Position numbers and translations under genes: made by a program. Shown here piece after piece: positions 7,067 through 13,698 of a stretch of DNA of 13,864 bases. The notes beneath the pieces are model-generated. The model was not told the DNA's origin and did not search any database. It saw only the letters and a list, made by a program, of their open reading frames with translations. Every line of letters begins with the position of its first letter. Position 1 is the first letter of the stretch. Origin of the DNA: Acidobacteriota bacterium (GTDB taxonomy: Bacteria > Acidobacteriota > Thermoanaerobaculia > Multivoradales > JAHZIX01); contig JAGQSE010000301.1 in the NCBI GenBank assembly GCA_020439725.1, positions 4,041 to 17,904 of the forward strand. Direction: 5' to 3'.

Positions 7067-8320
7067 TCAGCTTCGGCGCTCCACCTTCGCTCCAAGGGCC
7101 TGCAATTTCAGTTCCATCCCCTCGTAGCCGCGGTCGAGGTGGTAGATGCGGTGGACCACCGTCTCTCCCTCGGCGGCCAGCCCGGCGAGGACCAAACAGG
7201 CCGACGCCCGGAGGTCCGTGGCCATGACGTTGGCCCCCGACAGCGGCGTCTGGCCCTGGATCTTGGCCACCCGGCCGTGGATCTGGATGTCCGCCCCCAT
7301 CCGCATCAGCTCGGGGACGTGCTGGAATCGGTTCTCGAACACCGTCTCGCAAACCGTTGCGGTACCGCGCGCTTGAGTCATCAGCGCCATGTATTGAGCC
7401 TGGAGGTCGGTGGGAAAGCCGGGGTGGGGTGAGGTGATGACGTCGCGGGCCTTGAGCGGGCCGGTGCATCGCACCTCGATCCCGTCGTCCGTCTTCGAGA
7501 CCTCGACGCCGTTTTCTGCCAGCTTCTCGAGCAGAGGTGCCAGATCGGCAGCCTCCGCATCGCGCAGGTGGACGTGGCCACCGGTGAGCGCGGCGCCGAT
7601 CAGGTAGGTGCCGCCCTCGATGCGGTCGGCGATGACCCGGTGGCGCGCTCCGCCCAGCGAGGTCACGCCCTCGATCTCGATGCGGTCCTCACCGGCGCCC
7701 GAGATCCTCGCACCCATGGCGTTGAGCAGCGCGGCGAGATCGGCGATCTCGGGCTCTCGGGCGCAATTCTCGAGCACCGTGGTGCCACGGGCCAACACGG
7801 CCGCCATGAGCAGGTTCTCGGTGCCGGTGACCGTCGGAACACCAAAACGGAACCGCGCCCCCACCAGCTGCCGCGCCCGGACTTCGACATAGCCGTGCTC
7901 GAGCTCGACCTCGGCACCGAGGGCCTCGAGCCCCGCCAGGTGTTGGTCGATGGGCCGGACGCCGATGGCGCAGCCACCGGGGAGCGAGACCCGGGCGCGA
8001 CCGCGGCGGGCAAGGAGAGGCCCGAGCACCAGGACGCTGGCGCGCATCGTCTTGACCAGCTCGTAGGGCGCTTCGCCGGGCTGGCCCTCGCCGTTGGGGG
8101 TCAGCTCGAAGCCGGTTTCGGACTCGGTCACCTCGGCGCCGAGATGCTCGAGGAGGCGGCACATGGTGCGGATGTCCCGGACCTTGGGCACGCGCTCGAG
8201 GTGCACCGTACCCTCGGCCAGGAGGCAGGCGGCGAGGGCCGGCAGGGCGGCGTTCTTGGCACCGCTGGCCCGCACCTCGCCGCTCAGGCGGTTGGGGCCT
8301 TCAATGTGGAATCGTTCCAT
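7067..8320 (-). CDS. murA: UDP-N-acetylglucosamine 1-carboxyvinyltransferase MurA
   Basis: A 417-residue cytoplasmic enzyme, the usual family length. It transfers enolpyruvate from PEP to UDP-GlcNAc, the first committed step of peptidoglycan synthesis and the fosfomycin target. Key residues are visible: Lys22 in SGAKNAALP, Cys117 in LPGGCAIGVRPIDQHL (the catalytic, fosfomycin-alkylated position), the substrate-binding stretch TVTGTENLLMAA, Asp305 in HPGFPTDLQAQ, and TDLRASACLVLAGL near the C-terminus. Cys rather than Asp at 117 predicts a fosfomycin-sensitive enzyme. The ATG at 8320 begins with the family-typical MERFHIEGP. No clear Shine-Dalgarno precedes it; it starts 36 bases after the prmC stop on the same strand, so it is probably cotranscribed. 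The lytic transglycosylase follows downstream. Confidence 0.98.
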   Translation of the reverse strand: MERFHIEGPNRLSGEVRASGAKNAALPALAACLLAEGTVHLERVPKVRDIRTMCRLLEHLGAEVTESETGFELTPNGEGQPGEAPYELVKTMRASVLVLGPLLARRGRARVSLPGGCAIGVRPIDQHLAGLEALGAEVELEHGYVEVRARQLVGARFRFGVPTVTGTENLLMAAVLARGTTVLENCAREPEIADLAALLNAMGARISGAGEDRIEIEGVTSLGGARHRVIADRIEGGTYLIGAALTGGHVHLRDAEAADLAPLLEKLAENGVEVSKTDDGIEVRCTGPLKARDVITSPHPGFPTDLQAQYMALMTQARGTATVCETVFENRFQHVPELMRMGADIQIHGRVAKIQGQTPLSGANVMATDLRASACLVLAGLAAEGETVVHRIYHLDRGYEGMELKLQALGAKVERRS

Positions 8321-8356
8321 GAGGGTTGGCTCGCTTCGAAGGGCCTCCGGCCCCGG

Positions 8357-9232
8357 TCAGGAAAGTGTGGTGTCCGGGGCTTCCGGTCTCGCCAGCGCCA
8401 CCGTCCGGGGGATTGAAGCGTAATCGGCCACGACCTGCAAGACCTCGAGCCCCCGAGCCTCCGCCCCGGCGACGACCCGGTCGAGCTGACCGGCGCCGAT
8501 CTCGACCAACAAGGGTCGGCCGGGCCGTAGCTCGAGGGCGGCGTCGAGCAGACCCGAGAGCGCGGCGAAGCCTCGATCTTCGGCAAAGAGCGCGGTGTGC
8601 GGCTCGTACGCCGTCACCTCCGGGGAGAGGCTCGGCGCGTCGGCGCGATCAACGTAGGGCGGGTTGCTGACCAGCAGGTCGAAGCGCTCGAGGTCCAGAC
8701 CGGCCGCGAGGTCGGTGCGGAGCCCGAAGATCCGCTCCGAGGCTCCCAGGCGTCGGGCGTTGTCCAACGCCACCGCCAACGCGTCGAAGGACAGGTCCGC
8801 GGCGACCAGCCGCGCCCCGGGCAGCTCGAGGGCGAGGGTCACGGCGATGCAGCCCGAGCCCGTCCCAACGTCGAGGATCCAGGGCTCGCGCGGTAGCGGC
8901 AGGGAGAGCGCGGTCTCGACCAGGTGCTCGGTCTCGGGTCGCGGGATCAGGACCCGCGGGTCGACCCGGAAGCTACGGCCGTAGAACTCGCGCTCGCCGA
9001 AGAGATAGGCGACGGGCTCACCGGTGACCCGGCGCTCGAGAAGCTCGACGAAGCGCACGTGTTGTTCCTCGGAAACCTCCTGACGGCCGCGGGCGAGCAC
9101 CTGGGCCTCGTTGAGCCCCAGGACGCGGGCGACGAGCAGCAGTGCCTCGCGCGGCGCTGCGCCGAAGTCGGTGGTGGCGAGCTTCGCGCGCCCGTGGCGG
9201 ACCAGGTCGTCGAGGGTTCGGCCGCGGGTCAT
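8357..9232 (-). CDS. prmC: Peptide chain release factor N5-glutamine methyltransferase PrmC
   Basis: A 291-residue SAM-dependent methyltransferase that methylates the glutamine of the GGQ motif in RF1 and RF2, speeding peptide release. The N-terminal helical substrate domain is about 1-75. REFYGRSFRVDP and LIPRPETEHLVE lead into the Rossmann domain, with the SAM loop DVGTGSGCIA at 121-130 and the diagnostic NPPY at 190-193. The ATG at 9232 overlaps the queG stop as ATGA, indicating translational coupling; an upstream in-frame ATG at 9280 would add 16 Gly/Arg-rich residues and is not preferred. Its substrate gene prfA is at the right edge, about 4.5 kb away on the same strand, and not adjacent as is common. 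Confidence 0.96.
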   Translation of the reverse strand: MTRGRTLDDLVRHGRAKLATTDFGAAPREALLLVARVLGLNEAQVLARGRQEVSEEQHVRFVELLERRVTGEPVAYLFGEREFYGRSFRVDPRVLIPRPETEHLVETALSLPLPREPWILDVGTGSGCIAVTLALELPGARLVAADLSFDALAVALDNARRLGASERIFGLRTDLAAGLDLERFDLLVSNPPYVDRADAPSLSPEVTAYEPHTALFAEDRGFAALSGLLDAALELRPGRPLLVEIGAGQLDRVVAGAEARGLEVLQVVADYASIPRTVALARPEAPDTTLS

Positions 9233-10434
9233 GGCGCCGAATCCCCCGCCGTGCGCCCGCGCACCTCCTCGAGGGCCCACCGGAGCTCGGCGGCCAGGGT
9301 ATCTCCCTCGCCCTGACCTGCGGCGGAAGCAGCCAGGGCTCCCTCGAGAGCGGCCTCGGCAGCGCGACCACCGATCCGACCGAGGGCCCAGGCGGCATGG
9401 CAGCGGACCGACTCGTGGCCGTCCTCGGCCTCGAGGGCGGATGTCAGCGCCGGGACATAGCGCTCGTCCCGCCGGTTACCCATGGCAGTGGCAGCGTTCC
9501 TTTGCAGTCCTTCACGACGGGCGCGTTGCATCGCGCTGCCATTGAAGCGCTCTGAGTACTCGTTGGCACCCAGCAGGAGGAGCCCTACCAGATCGAGCCC
9601 GGCGCGCGTTTTGGCAAGCCGCAGGTCCTCGTGGGCCGCGGGTTCGGTGCGCCGGCGGTTCCACGGGCAGACCTCCTGGCAGATGTCGCAGCCGAAGACC
9701 CACTCACCGATGTCCGGCCGCAGCTCACGGGGCACGGCGCCGCGATGCTCGATGGTCCAGTAGGCGATACAGCGGTTGGCATCGAGGCGATAGGGCTCGG
9801 GCAGCGCGTCGGTGGGACAGGCTTCGAGACACAGCGTGCAGCGACCGCAGAGGTCGGTGACCAGCTCGCCTCCTGCCATGGGAGCCGGCTCGGTGGGACT
9901 CAGCTCGGCGGTGAGGAAGATCTCCCCGAGAAAAAGATACGAGCCGTTCCGGGTCAGCAGGCAGGTGTTCTTACCGGTGGCGCCGAGCCCCGCGCGGACC
10001 GCCAGCGCGCGCTCGAGCACCGGTCCGGTGTCGACATAGGTGCGGGTCTCGCACCCCGGGATCTCCTCGCGGATCCGCCGCGCGAGCTTGCGGAGGAGCT
10101 TGCCCATCTTGTTGTGGTAGTCACGGCCGCGGGCGTAACGGGCGACCTTCGGCCAGAGGTCGCCGGTGGGCTCCGCTTCGCCTTCGAGCGGGTGATAACG
10201 AAGCGCGACGCACAACACCGACCGGGCTCCTTCGAGGACCCGCGCCGGCTCGAGCCGCTCCTCGACCTGGTCGGCCATGTAGTCCATTCCGGCGTGATCT
10301 CCGCGCTCGAGCCAGCGGATCAAGGCGGCGCCGTGCTCGATGGGCTCGACCCCGGCGACCGCGGCCAGGTCGAATCCGAGAGCGAGGGCCCAGCGGCCAA
10401 GCTCGGCGGCGGTGGGTGGGGACGGGGGCATCAT
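9229..10434 (-). CDS. queG: Epoxyqueuosine reductase QueG with C-terminal HEAT repeats
   Basis: A 401-residue enzyme for the last step of queuosine synthesis: cobalamin-dependent reduction of epoxyqueuosine in the tRNA wobble position. Asp135 in YVDTGPVLER is the expected catalytic acid; GLGATGKNTCLL and GSYLFLGEIFL are family blocks. Two [4Fe-4S] clusters are ligated by Cys196, 199, 202, 206 (CGRCTLCLEACPTDA) and Cys222, 249, 252, 256 (CDICQEVCPWN). Residues about 300-395 are HEAT-like repeats (RNAATAMGN, CHAAWALGRIGG) that bind the tRNA anticodon stem in this family. The start is ATG 10434 or the adjacent ATG 10431; neither has a clear Shine-Dalgarno. It is divergent from tag and is the first gene of the queG-prmC-murA run. 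No other queuosine gene is visible here. Confidence 0.96.
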   Translation of the reverse strand: MMPPSPPTAAELGRWALALGFDLAAVAGVEPIEHGAALIRWLERGDHAGMDYMADQVEERLEPARVLEGARSVLCVALRYHPLEGEAEPTGDLWPKVARYARGRDYHNKMGKLLRKLARRIREEIPGCETRTYVDTGPVLERALAVRAGLGATGKNTCLLTRNGSYLFLGEIFLTAELSPTEPAPMAGGELVTDLCGRCTLCLEACPTDALPEPYRLDANRCIAYWTIEHRGAVPRELRPDIGEWVFGCDICQEVCPWNRRRTEPAAHEDLRLAKTRAGLDLVGLLLLGANEYSERFNGSAMQRARREGLQRNAATAMGNRRDERYVPALTSALEAEDGHESVRCHAAWALGRIGGRAAEAALEGALAASAAGQGEGDTLAAELRWALEEVRGRTAGDSAP

Positions 10435-10503
10435 GGCTGGTGGGGCAGGTGCCGTTCCTGCCGGCGTGACAATAGCGCAGTCGGGAAGGATGCGATCTTA
10501 CGC

Positions 10504-10509
10504 TACACT
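10504..10509 (+). promoter_or_regulatory. Possible -10 box (TACACT) of tag
   Basis: TACACT lies 8 bases before the first in-frame ATG (10518) and 23 before the preferred start (10533). A transcript from it would begin near 10516 and include the Shine-Dalgarno GGAGGG at 10520-10525. No convincing -35 was found. The 98-base gap to queG must also hold the queG promoter; TATTGT on the minus strand near 10470-10475 is a weak candidate. Confidence 0.35.
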
Positions 10510-10532
10510 ACCGCCTCATGGAGGGCGACGAG

Positions 10533-11108
10533 ATGGAGCGAAAGACCCTGGGCCGATGCGGCTGGGCGACCAGCGATCCCCTATATCTCGACTATCACGA
10601 CACCGAGTGGGGCGTCCCCGCCCGCGATCCGCGGCACCTTTTCGAGATGTTGGTGCTCGAGGGCGCGCAGGCGGGGTTGTCCTGGATCACGATCCTCAAG
10701 AAACGAGAAGGCTATCGAAGGCTTTTCGACGGTTTCGACGTCGAGACGGTCGCTCGCTACGACGAGCGCCGCATCGATCGACTCCTCGAGGACGCGGCCA
10801 TCGTCCGCAACCGGCTCAAGGTGGAGTCGGCGGTCGCCAACGCGCGGGCGATCCTCGCGCTCCGCGACCAGGGAGTCGCCCTCGAGACCTACCTGTGGTC
10901 CTTCGTCGACGGTGAGCCCAAGCAGAACCGCTGGCCCAGCCTCGCGGAGGTCCCGGCCTCGACCCCCGAGTCGGTGGCCATGAGCCGCGACCTCAAGCGC
11001 CGCGGCTTCCGCTTCGTCGGGCCCACCGTGTGCTACGCCTTCATGCAGGCGGTGGGGATGGTCAACGACCACACGCTCGACTGCTTCCGCCATCGCGAGC
11101 TGACCTGA
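10533..11108 (+). CDS. tag: DNA-3-methyladenine glycosylase I (Tag)
   Basis: A 191-residue base-excision repair enzyme that removes 3-methyladenine from alkylated DNA; the E. coli enzyme is 187 residues. Signatures are RCGW, DPLYLDYHDTEWGVP, LFEMLVLEGAQAGLSWITIL, LWSFVDG, LKRRGFRFVGPTVCYAFMQA and GMVNDHTLDC. The zinc-site residues are all present: Cys9, His22, and the His and Cys of NDHTLDC. Glu43 corresponds to catalytic Glu38 of E. coli. Two starts are possible. ATG 10533 has GGAGGG 7 bases upstream and matches the family N-terminus (MER..CGW). ATG 10518 adds five residues and would overlap that Shine-Dalgarno. It stands alone between two minus-strand groups, divergent from queG and convergent with the TPR gene. 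Confidence 0.96.
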   Translation: MERKTLGRCGWATSDPLYLDYHDTEWGVPARDPRHLFEMLVLEGAQAGLSWITILKKREGYRRLFDGFDVETVARYDERRIDRLLEDAAIVRNRLKVESAVANARAILALRDQGVALETYLWSFVDGEPKQNRWPSLAEVPASTPESVAMSRDLKRRGFRFVGPTVCYAFMQAVGMVNDHTLDCFRHRELT

Positions 11109-11113
11109 GGCCC

Positions 11114-11156
11114 ACAAACGCAAAATGACCCCGAGCGCCGCGAAGCGCCCGGGGTC
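11114..11156 (-). terminator. Intrinsic terminator of the sigma/TPR cassette
   Basis: GACCCCG then GCGC (11127-11138) pair with GCGC then CGGGGTC (11145-11156) across one mismatch and a six-base loop. Read on the minus strand, the stem is followed by ATTTTGCGTTTGT, a T-rich tail, as expected for the TPR gene that stops at 11195. On the plus strand the stem follows tag but is trailed by GC-rich sequence, so it is a weaker terminator there. Confidence 0.75.
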
Positions 11157-11194
11157 CGGCGGCTCGGGAACCGTCGAATTGAGAATCGGTGCGT

Positions 11195-12490
11195 TCAGCG
11201 ATCCTGGCGCATACCGCGCAGCTGGCTGATGGTGCTCTGGATCAGGCCGAGCGAGATCTTCTCGATCTGCGCCGCCTTCTGGAACAAGATCAACGCCGCC
11301 ACCGCCTCGCGCCGCAGGTCGTTGGCGCGGAACACCGGCACCAGCTCGCTGGCCAGCGTCTTGATCTCCGCCATCCGTCCCTGCTCGAAGTAGATCGCCG
11401 CGAGCTCGAGGGAGACCAGCGCCACATCCCAGCCGATGCCTTCCTGGAGCAGCGCCTCGCGGGTCTTGCGGAAGTTCTCCTCGGCTTCATCGAGGTCCCC
11501 GCGCTCGCGCGCCAGGCGGGCTTCGAGCCAGCGCAGACGGAGCAGGTCGATGCGCTCACCGAACTCTCGGTAGAGCGGCCGGCTTGCTTCCAGAAGCTCC
11601 TGTGCTTCCTGCTGTCTTCCACAATCGTTGAGGTTGTAGACCAAGTTATGGTTTGCGGCCAGGACCAGCCGGGGCTCGCGTCGTGCGTCGACCAAACGTA
11701 GGCCGGCTTGAAGCGTCTCAATAGCTTGCTCGGGTTGGTATGCGAACCCGTAGTGAATCGCCTTCTTGATCATCGTGCGGCCCACGAGGTGGTCTTCGCC
11801 GCAACGACGGTAGATCGAAAGGGCGCGGTCGAAGAGCTCGAAGCACTCGTCGAATCGACGCTGGTCGCCGCGGAGCGCCGCCTGGAGACTGCGAAGCCGC
11901 GCCAGCTCCATCAAATCGCCCGTACCGTCCAGCAATAGCGCTTCGGCTTCGTCCAAGGCCTCTTCGCTTCCGCGAGACGGATGGCCGGCTACAGCGCGAG
12001 CGTTGGCGAGTTGACAGAGGCTACGCGCACGAAGATCGTTGAGGATCGCCGGACTGTGCTCACCTAAATCGAGGTTGTTGGAGATCTCAACGGCGAGCTC
12101 TGCCAACTCGACGGCTTCCGAGGGTTTCCGGAAGCCGGCCCCGAGGCTCCTCTGGATAACGAGGTCACAAAGCGCCCAGGAGCGAAATTTTGCGCTGTTA
12201 GCGACGAGGACGCGGCGTCGCTCGACGGGATGTTGGATGAGTTCCTTGAACAGCTCGGGAACCTCGCGCTGTTCTTGAGCGAAGCGCTGGCGTTGACTTG
12301 CGACCTTGGGAAGGATCGAAGCGACCAGCGTCTCGTACGCGGTCGTATCACCCGTGGGGGTCTCACGCTCTCGCGGCTGCCGACGGGAGCTGCTGACGAT
12401 TTGGGTCAGTCCAGCGATGTCCTCGGGAGCGAGTTGGTGGCGCAATAGGTCGCCTAGATCCCGGGGTCGGTCGGCGTTCGTCTCAAACAT
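11195..12490 (-). CDS. TPR-repeat protein coupled to an ECF sigma factor
   Basis: A 431-residue cytoplasmic protein with no signal peptide or membrane segment. Residues about 1-60 are polar and probably disordered. A conserved-looking block follows at about 60-115 (ELIQHPVERRRVLVANSAKF, then SWALCDLVIQRS). From about 125 to 415 it is made of TPR-like helical hairpins, for example LCQLANARAVAGHP, ECFELFDRALSIYRRCG, EEALDEAEALLL, RLARERGDLDEAEENFRKT and LAAIYFEQGRMAE. Its ATG overlaps the sigma stop by 8 bases (12483-12490) and has AAGGAGG 6 bases upstream, so the two are translationally coupled. TPR proteins bind protein or peptide partners. In the ECF42 group a TPR domain is fused to the sigma factor and there is no anti-sigma; here the same pairing occurs as separate genes. 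A role as sigma regulator or signal sensor is inference. An alternative is an unrelated scaffold protein. Confidence 0.85.
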   Translation of the reverse strand: MFETNADRPRDLGDLLRHQLAPEDIAGLTQIVSSSRRQPRERETPTGDTTAYETLVASILPKVASQRQRFAQEQREVPELFKELIQHPVERRRVLVANSAKFRSWALCDLVIQRSLGAGFRKPSEAVELAELAVEISNNLDLGEHSPAILNDLRARSLCQLANARAVAGHPSRGSEEALDEAEALLLDGTGDLMELARLRSLQAALRGDQRRFDECFELFDRALSIYRRCGEDHLVGRTMIKKAIHYGFAYQPEQAIETLQAGLRLVDARREPRLVLAANHNLVYNLNDCGRQQEAQELLEASRPLYREFGERIDLLRLRWLEARLARERGDLDEAEENFRKTREALLQEGIGWDVALVSLELAAIYFEQGRMAEIKTLASELVPVFRANDLRREAVAALILFQKAAQIEKISLGLIQSTISQLRGMRQDR

Positions 12491-13043
12491 CGGTCGCCTC
12501 CTTGAGGAAGCCTACGTCTACCAATTGGCGAACCAACGCCGCGAGGCAGCGGTTGGCCACCTTGCGCACGCTCGACTTGCGATAGCCGAGCTGCTCGGCG
12601 ATCTCGTTGGGTTTGAGCCCAAGGCCGTAGCGCAGCCGGAGGATTGCACGGCAGCGGGGCCGCAGACGGATCAGGGTGCGTTCGAGATCACGCCGAAGCG
12701 CCGCCTGGTCCTGGCTCGGACGCTCGGCCTCGGCGACCAGCTCGAGGATCGCCTCGTCGACCGCCTCGTACAGTCGGCTGCGGCGGCTCCGCCAATACAT
12801 GATGCAGCGACGGCGCAGCGTCCCGATCAGCCAGGCCTCGGGCTTGATCACCGAGTCCCACTTGTAGAGCAGCGTCAGGAGGGTGTCCTGGAGGACATCC
12901 TCCGCGTCTTCGGGCGGGATCTGGTAGCGCCCGAGAATCTGCTTCAAGGTCGGTTGAACCTTGTGTAGCAATTCCTCGAAAGACTCGTCCGGATCGGGCT
13001 TCTCTAAGGTCGTCATCGTTCCTGGCTCTCTACTAGCGATCAT
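12483..13043 (-). CDS. ECF-type RNA polymerase sigma factor
   Basis: A 186-residue sigma-70 family factor with only regions 2 and 4. Region 2 (about 22-90) carries PPEDAEDVLQDTLLTLLYKW and the basic -10-recognition segment WLIGTLRRRCIMYWRSRR. Region 4 (about 118-172) carries RPRCRAILRLRYGLGL and the helix-turn-helix LKPNEIAEQLGYRKSSVRKV. ATG 13043 begins 15 bases after the stop of the upstream small secreted protein; GGAGG sits only 2 bases before it, so the internal ATG at 13016 is an alternative start. No membrane anti-sigma gene adjoins it; its partner appears to be the overlapping TPR gene. Its target promoters cannot be read from here, and whether it controls its own operon is unknown. 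Group assignment within the ECF classification was not possible by eye. Confidence 0.93.
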   Translation of the reverse strand: MIASREPGTMTTLEKPDPDESFEELLHKVQPTLKQILGRYQIPPEDAEDVLQDTLLTLLYKWDSVIKPEAWLIGTLRRRCIMYWRSRRSRLYEAVDEAILELVAEAERPSQDQAALRRDLERTLIRLRPRCRAILRLRYGLGLKPNEIAEQLGYRKSSVRKVANRCLAALVRQLVDVGFLKEATDV

Positions 13044-13058
13044 TTCCTCCGGGACATC

Positions 13059-13397
13059 CTAACTATTCGGCGCTCCCTCGGGATCGTCGCTTCCAGGCGC
13101 TTGCAAGCCGTCAGGGTCGATAAAGCCACCCTTGTCGGTTTGCGGTGTGGTGTCTGACTCTGTTCCTTGTACTGTGTTAATTGGAGCTGGGTGACCCGGG
13201 CTAGAAAATGCGGGGCCAAGTACAGCGACCCAGAAGCCAGAGACTGAATCAAAGAAGGCTTGAACAGAGATCTGTCCGAAACCGGCCTTACCATGGTCGA
13301 AGCTAGCTGCAGACGCAGACTGGAACGAGATAGGGACAAGCATCAGGGCCGCACAGAGTACAGCGCAACCGATGACACGCAGAATGGGGCGTTTCAC
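13059..13397 (-). CDS. Small exported protein of unknown function, first gene of the sigma/TPR cassette
   Basis: A 112-residue protein not recognised as any known family. The GTG at 13397 has GGGAGGG 9 bases upstream and gives an N-terminus KRPILRVIG followed by a hydrophobic stretch, a typical signal peptide (residues 1-30, cleavage after SASA). The open frame extends upstream to 13478 but without such support. The mature part, about 82 residues, has a hydrophobic middle (VQAFFDSVSGFWVAVLGPAF, about 45-64) and an acidic, Gly/Pro/Asp-rich tail including KGGFIDPDG. There is no cysteine after the signal peptide, so it is neither a lipoprotein nor disulfide-stabilised. Codons such as ACA, GTA, CAA, GGA and TCA are frequent, unlike its neighbours; the line 13141-13200 is 55% GC. 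It ends 15 bases before the sigma gene. It could be a signal, a sensor subunit or a target of the circuit. Confidence 0.7.
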   Translation of the reverse strand: MKRPILRVIGCAVLCAALMLVPISFQSASAASFDHGKAGFGQISVQAFFDSVSGFWVAVLGPAFSSPGHPAPINTVQGTESDTTPQTDKGGFIDPDGLQAPGSDDPEGAPNS

Positions 13398-13456
13398 GAC
13401 GGTCAACCCTCCCGGGATATCGATGGGGGCGATTTCAAGACGTAGCAGAGCTACTG

Positions 13457-13462
13457 ATATTA
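13457..13462 (-). promoter_or_regulatory. Possible -10 box (TAATAT) of the cassette
   Basis: On the minus strand TAATAT lies 59 bases before the GTG at 13397. The inverted repeat at 13474-13486 lies 11 bases upstream, roughly where a -35 region would be, so it could be an operator for this promoter. No good -35 match is visible. Confidence 0.3.
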
Positions 13463-13473
13463 GTGCAGACGAG

Positions 13474-13486
13474 CCCACAAGGTGGG
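13474..13486. repeat. Inverted repeat CCCAC-N3-GTGGG
   Basis: A perfect 5-base inverted repeat with a three-base centre. It lies just upstream of the TAATAT box of the sigma/TPR cassette. It is a candidate operator, though such a short repeat can occur by chance in GC-rich DNA. Confidence 0.35.
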
Positions 13487-13505
13487 ACAGTACCGCACCG
13501 GCCGG

Positions 13506-13520
13506 GCCGAAAAACTCGGC
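13506..13520. repeat. Small hairpin GCCGA-N5-TCGGC
   Basis: A perfect 5-bp stem. The loop reads GTTTT on the minus strand. It would lie in the 5' leader of a transcript started at the TATACT box (13543-13548). Role unknown; possibly a leader structure. Confidence 0.3.
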
Positions 13521-13542
13521 GAGTGCGGAAATTCAGACGACG

Positions 13543-13571
13543 AGTATAGCCGCAGCTGCCCAAGGTTGGAA
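13543..13571 (-). promoter_or_regulatory. Possible sigma-70-type promoter of the cassette
   Basis: On the minus strand TATACT (13548-13543) lies 17 bases downstream of TTCCAA, a weak -35 match. Transcription would start near 13536 and give a leader of about 140 bases before the small secreted protein, containing two short inverted repeats. Confidence 0.35.
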
Positions 13572-13632
13572 TCTCCTGCGGCCCTTGGGCGGTGCGGCGA
13601 GCGGACAGCAAGTGGGGCTTCCGGAGGTCGGT

Positions 13633-13649
13633 GGTGGACGTGGTCCACC
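13633..13649. terminator. Perfect 7-bp hairpin downstream of prfA
   Basis: GGTGGAC, a three-base loop and GTCCACC lie 50 bases after the prfA stop. No T-tract follows on the minus strand, so intrinsic termination is uncertain. It could instead mark a regulatory site upstream of the sigma/TPR cassette. Confidence 0.35.
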
Positions 13650-13698
13650 TGGGATTCGGGAGGCCGGGGTGAAGTCCGCCCGTGGCTCACCCGGCGGT

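Larger units (their letters stand above)
13398..13698. other. 301-base intergenic region between prfA and the cassette
   Basis: No gene is supported here on either strand. Short open frames exist but lack family signatures. The region holds three inverted repeats (13474-13486, 13506-13520, 13633-13649) and two possible minus-strand -10 boxes (TAATAT at 13457-13462, TATACT at 13543-13548). It is therefore the likely prfA 3' region plus the promoter and leader of the small-secreted-protein/sigma/TPR operon. Confidence 0.6.

Noticed and set aside
7568..8416. A 282-codon plus-strand open frame
   Set aside because: Antisense to murA, which has intact catalytic motifs; no domain is recognisable in the plus-strand product.
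9631..10983. A 450-codon plus-strand open frame
   Set aside because: It is antisense to queG and then out of frame with tag, and both of those encode unmistakable families. The translated product is low-complexity.
13040..13339. A 99-codon minus-strand open frame overlapping the small secreted protein
   Set aside because: It shares the same DNA in a different frame. The 13059-13397 frame has a strong Shine-Dalgarno and a good signal peptide; this one has neither.
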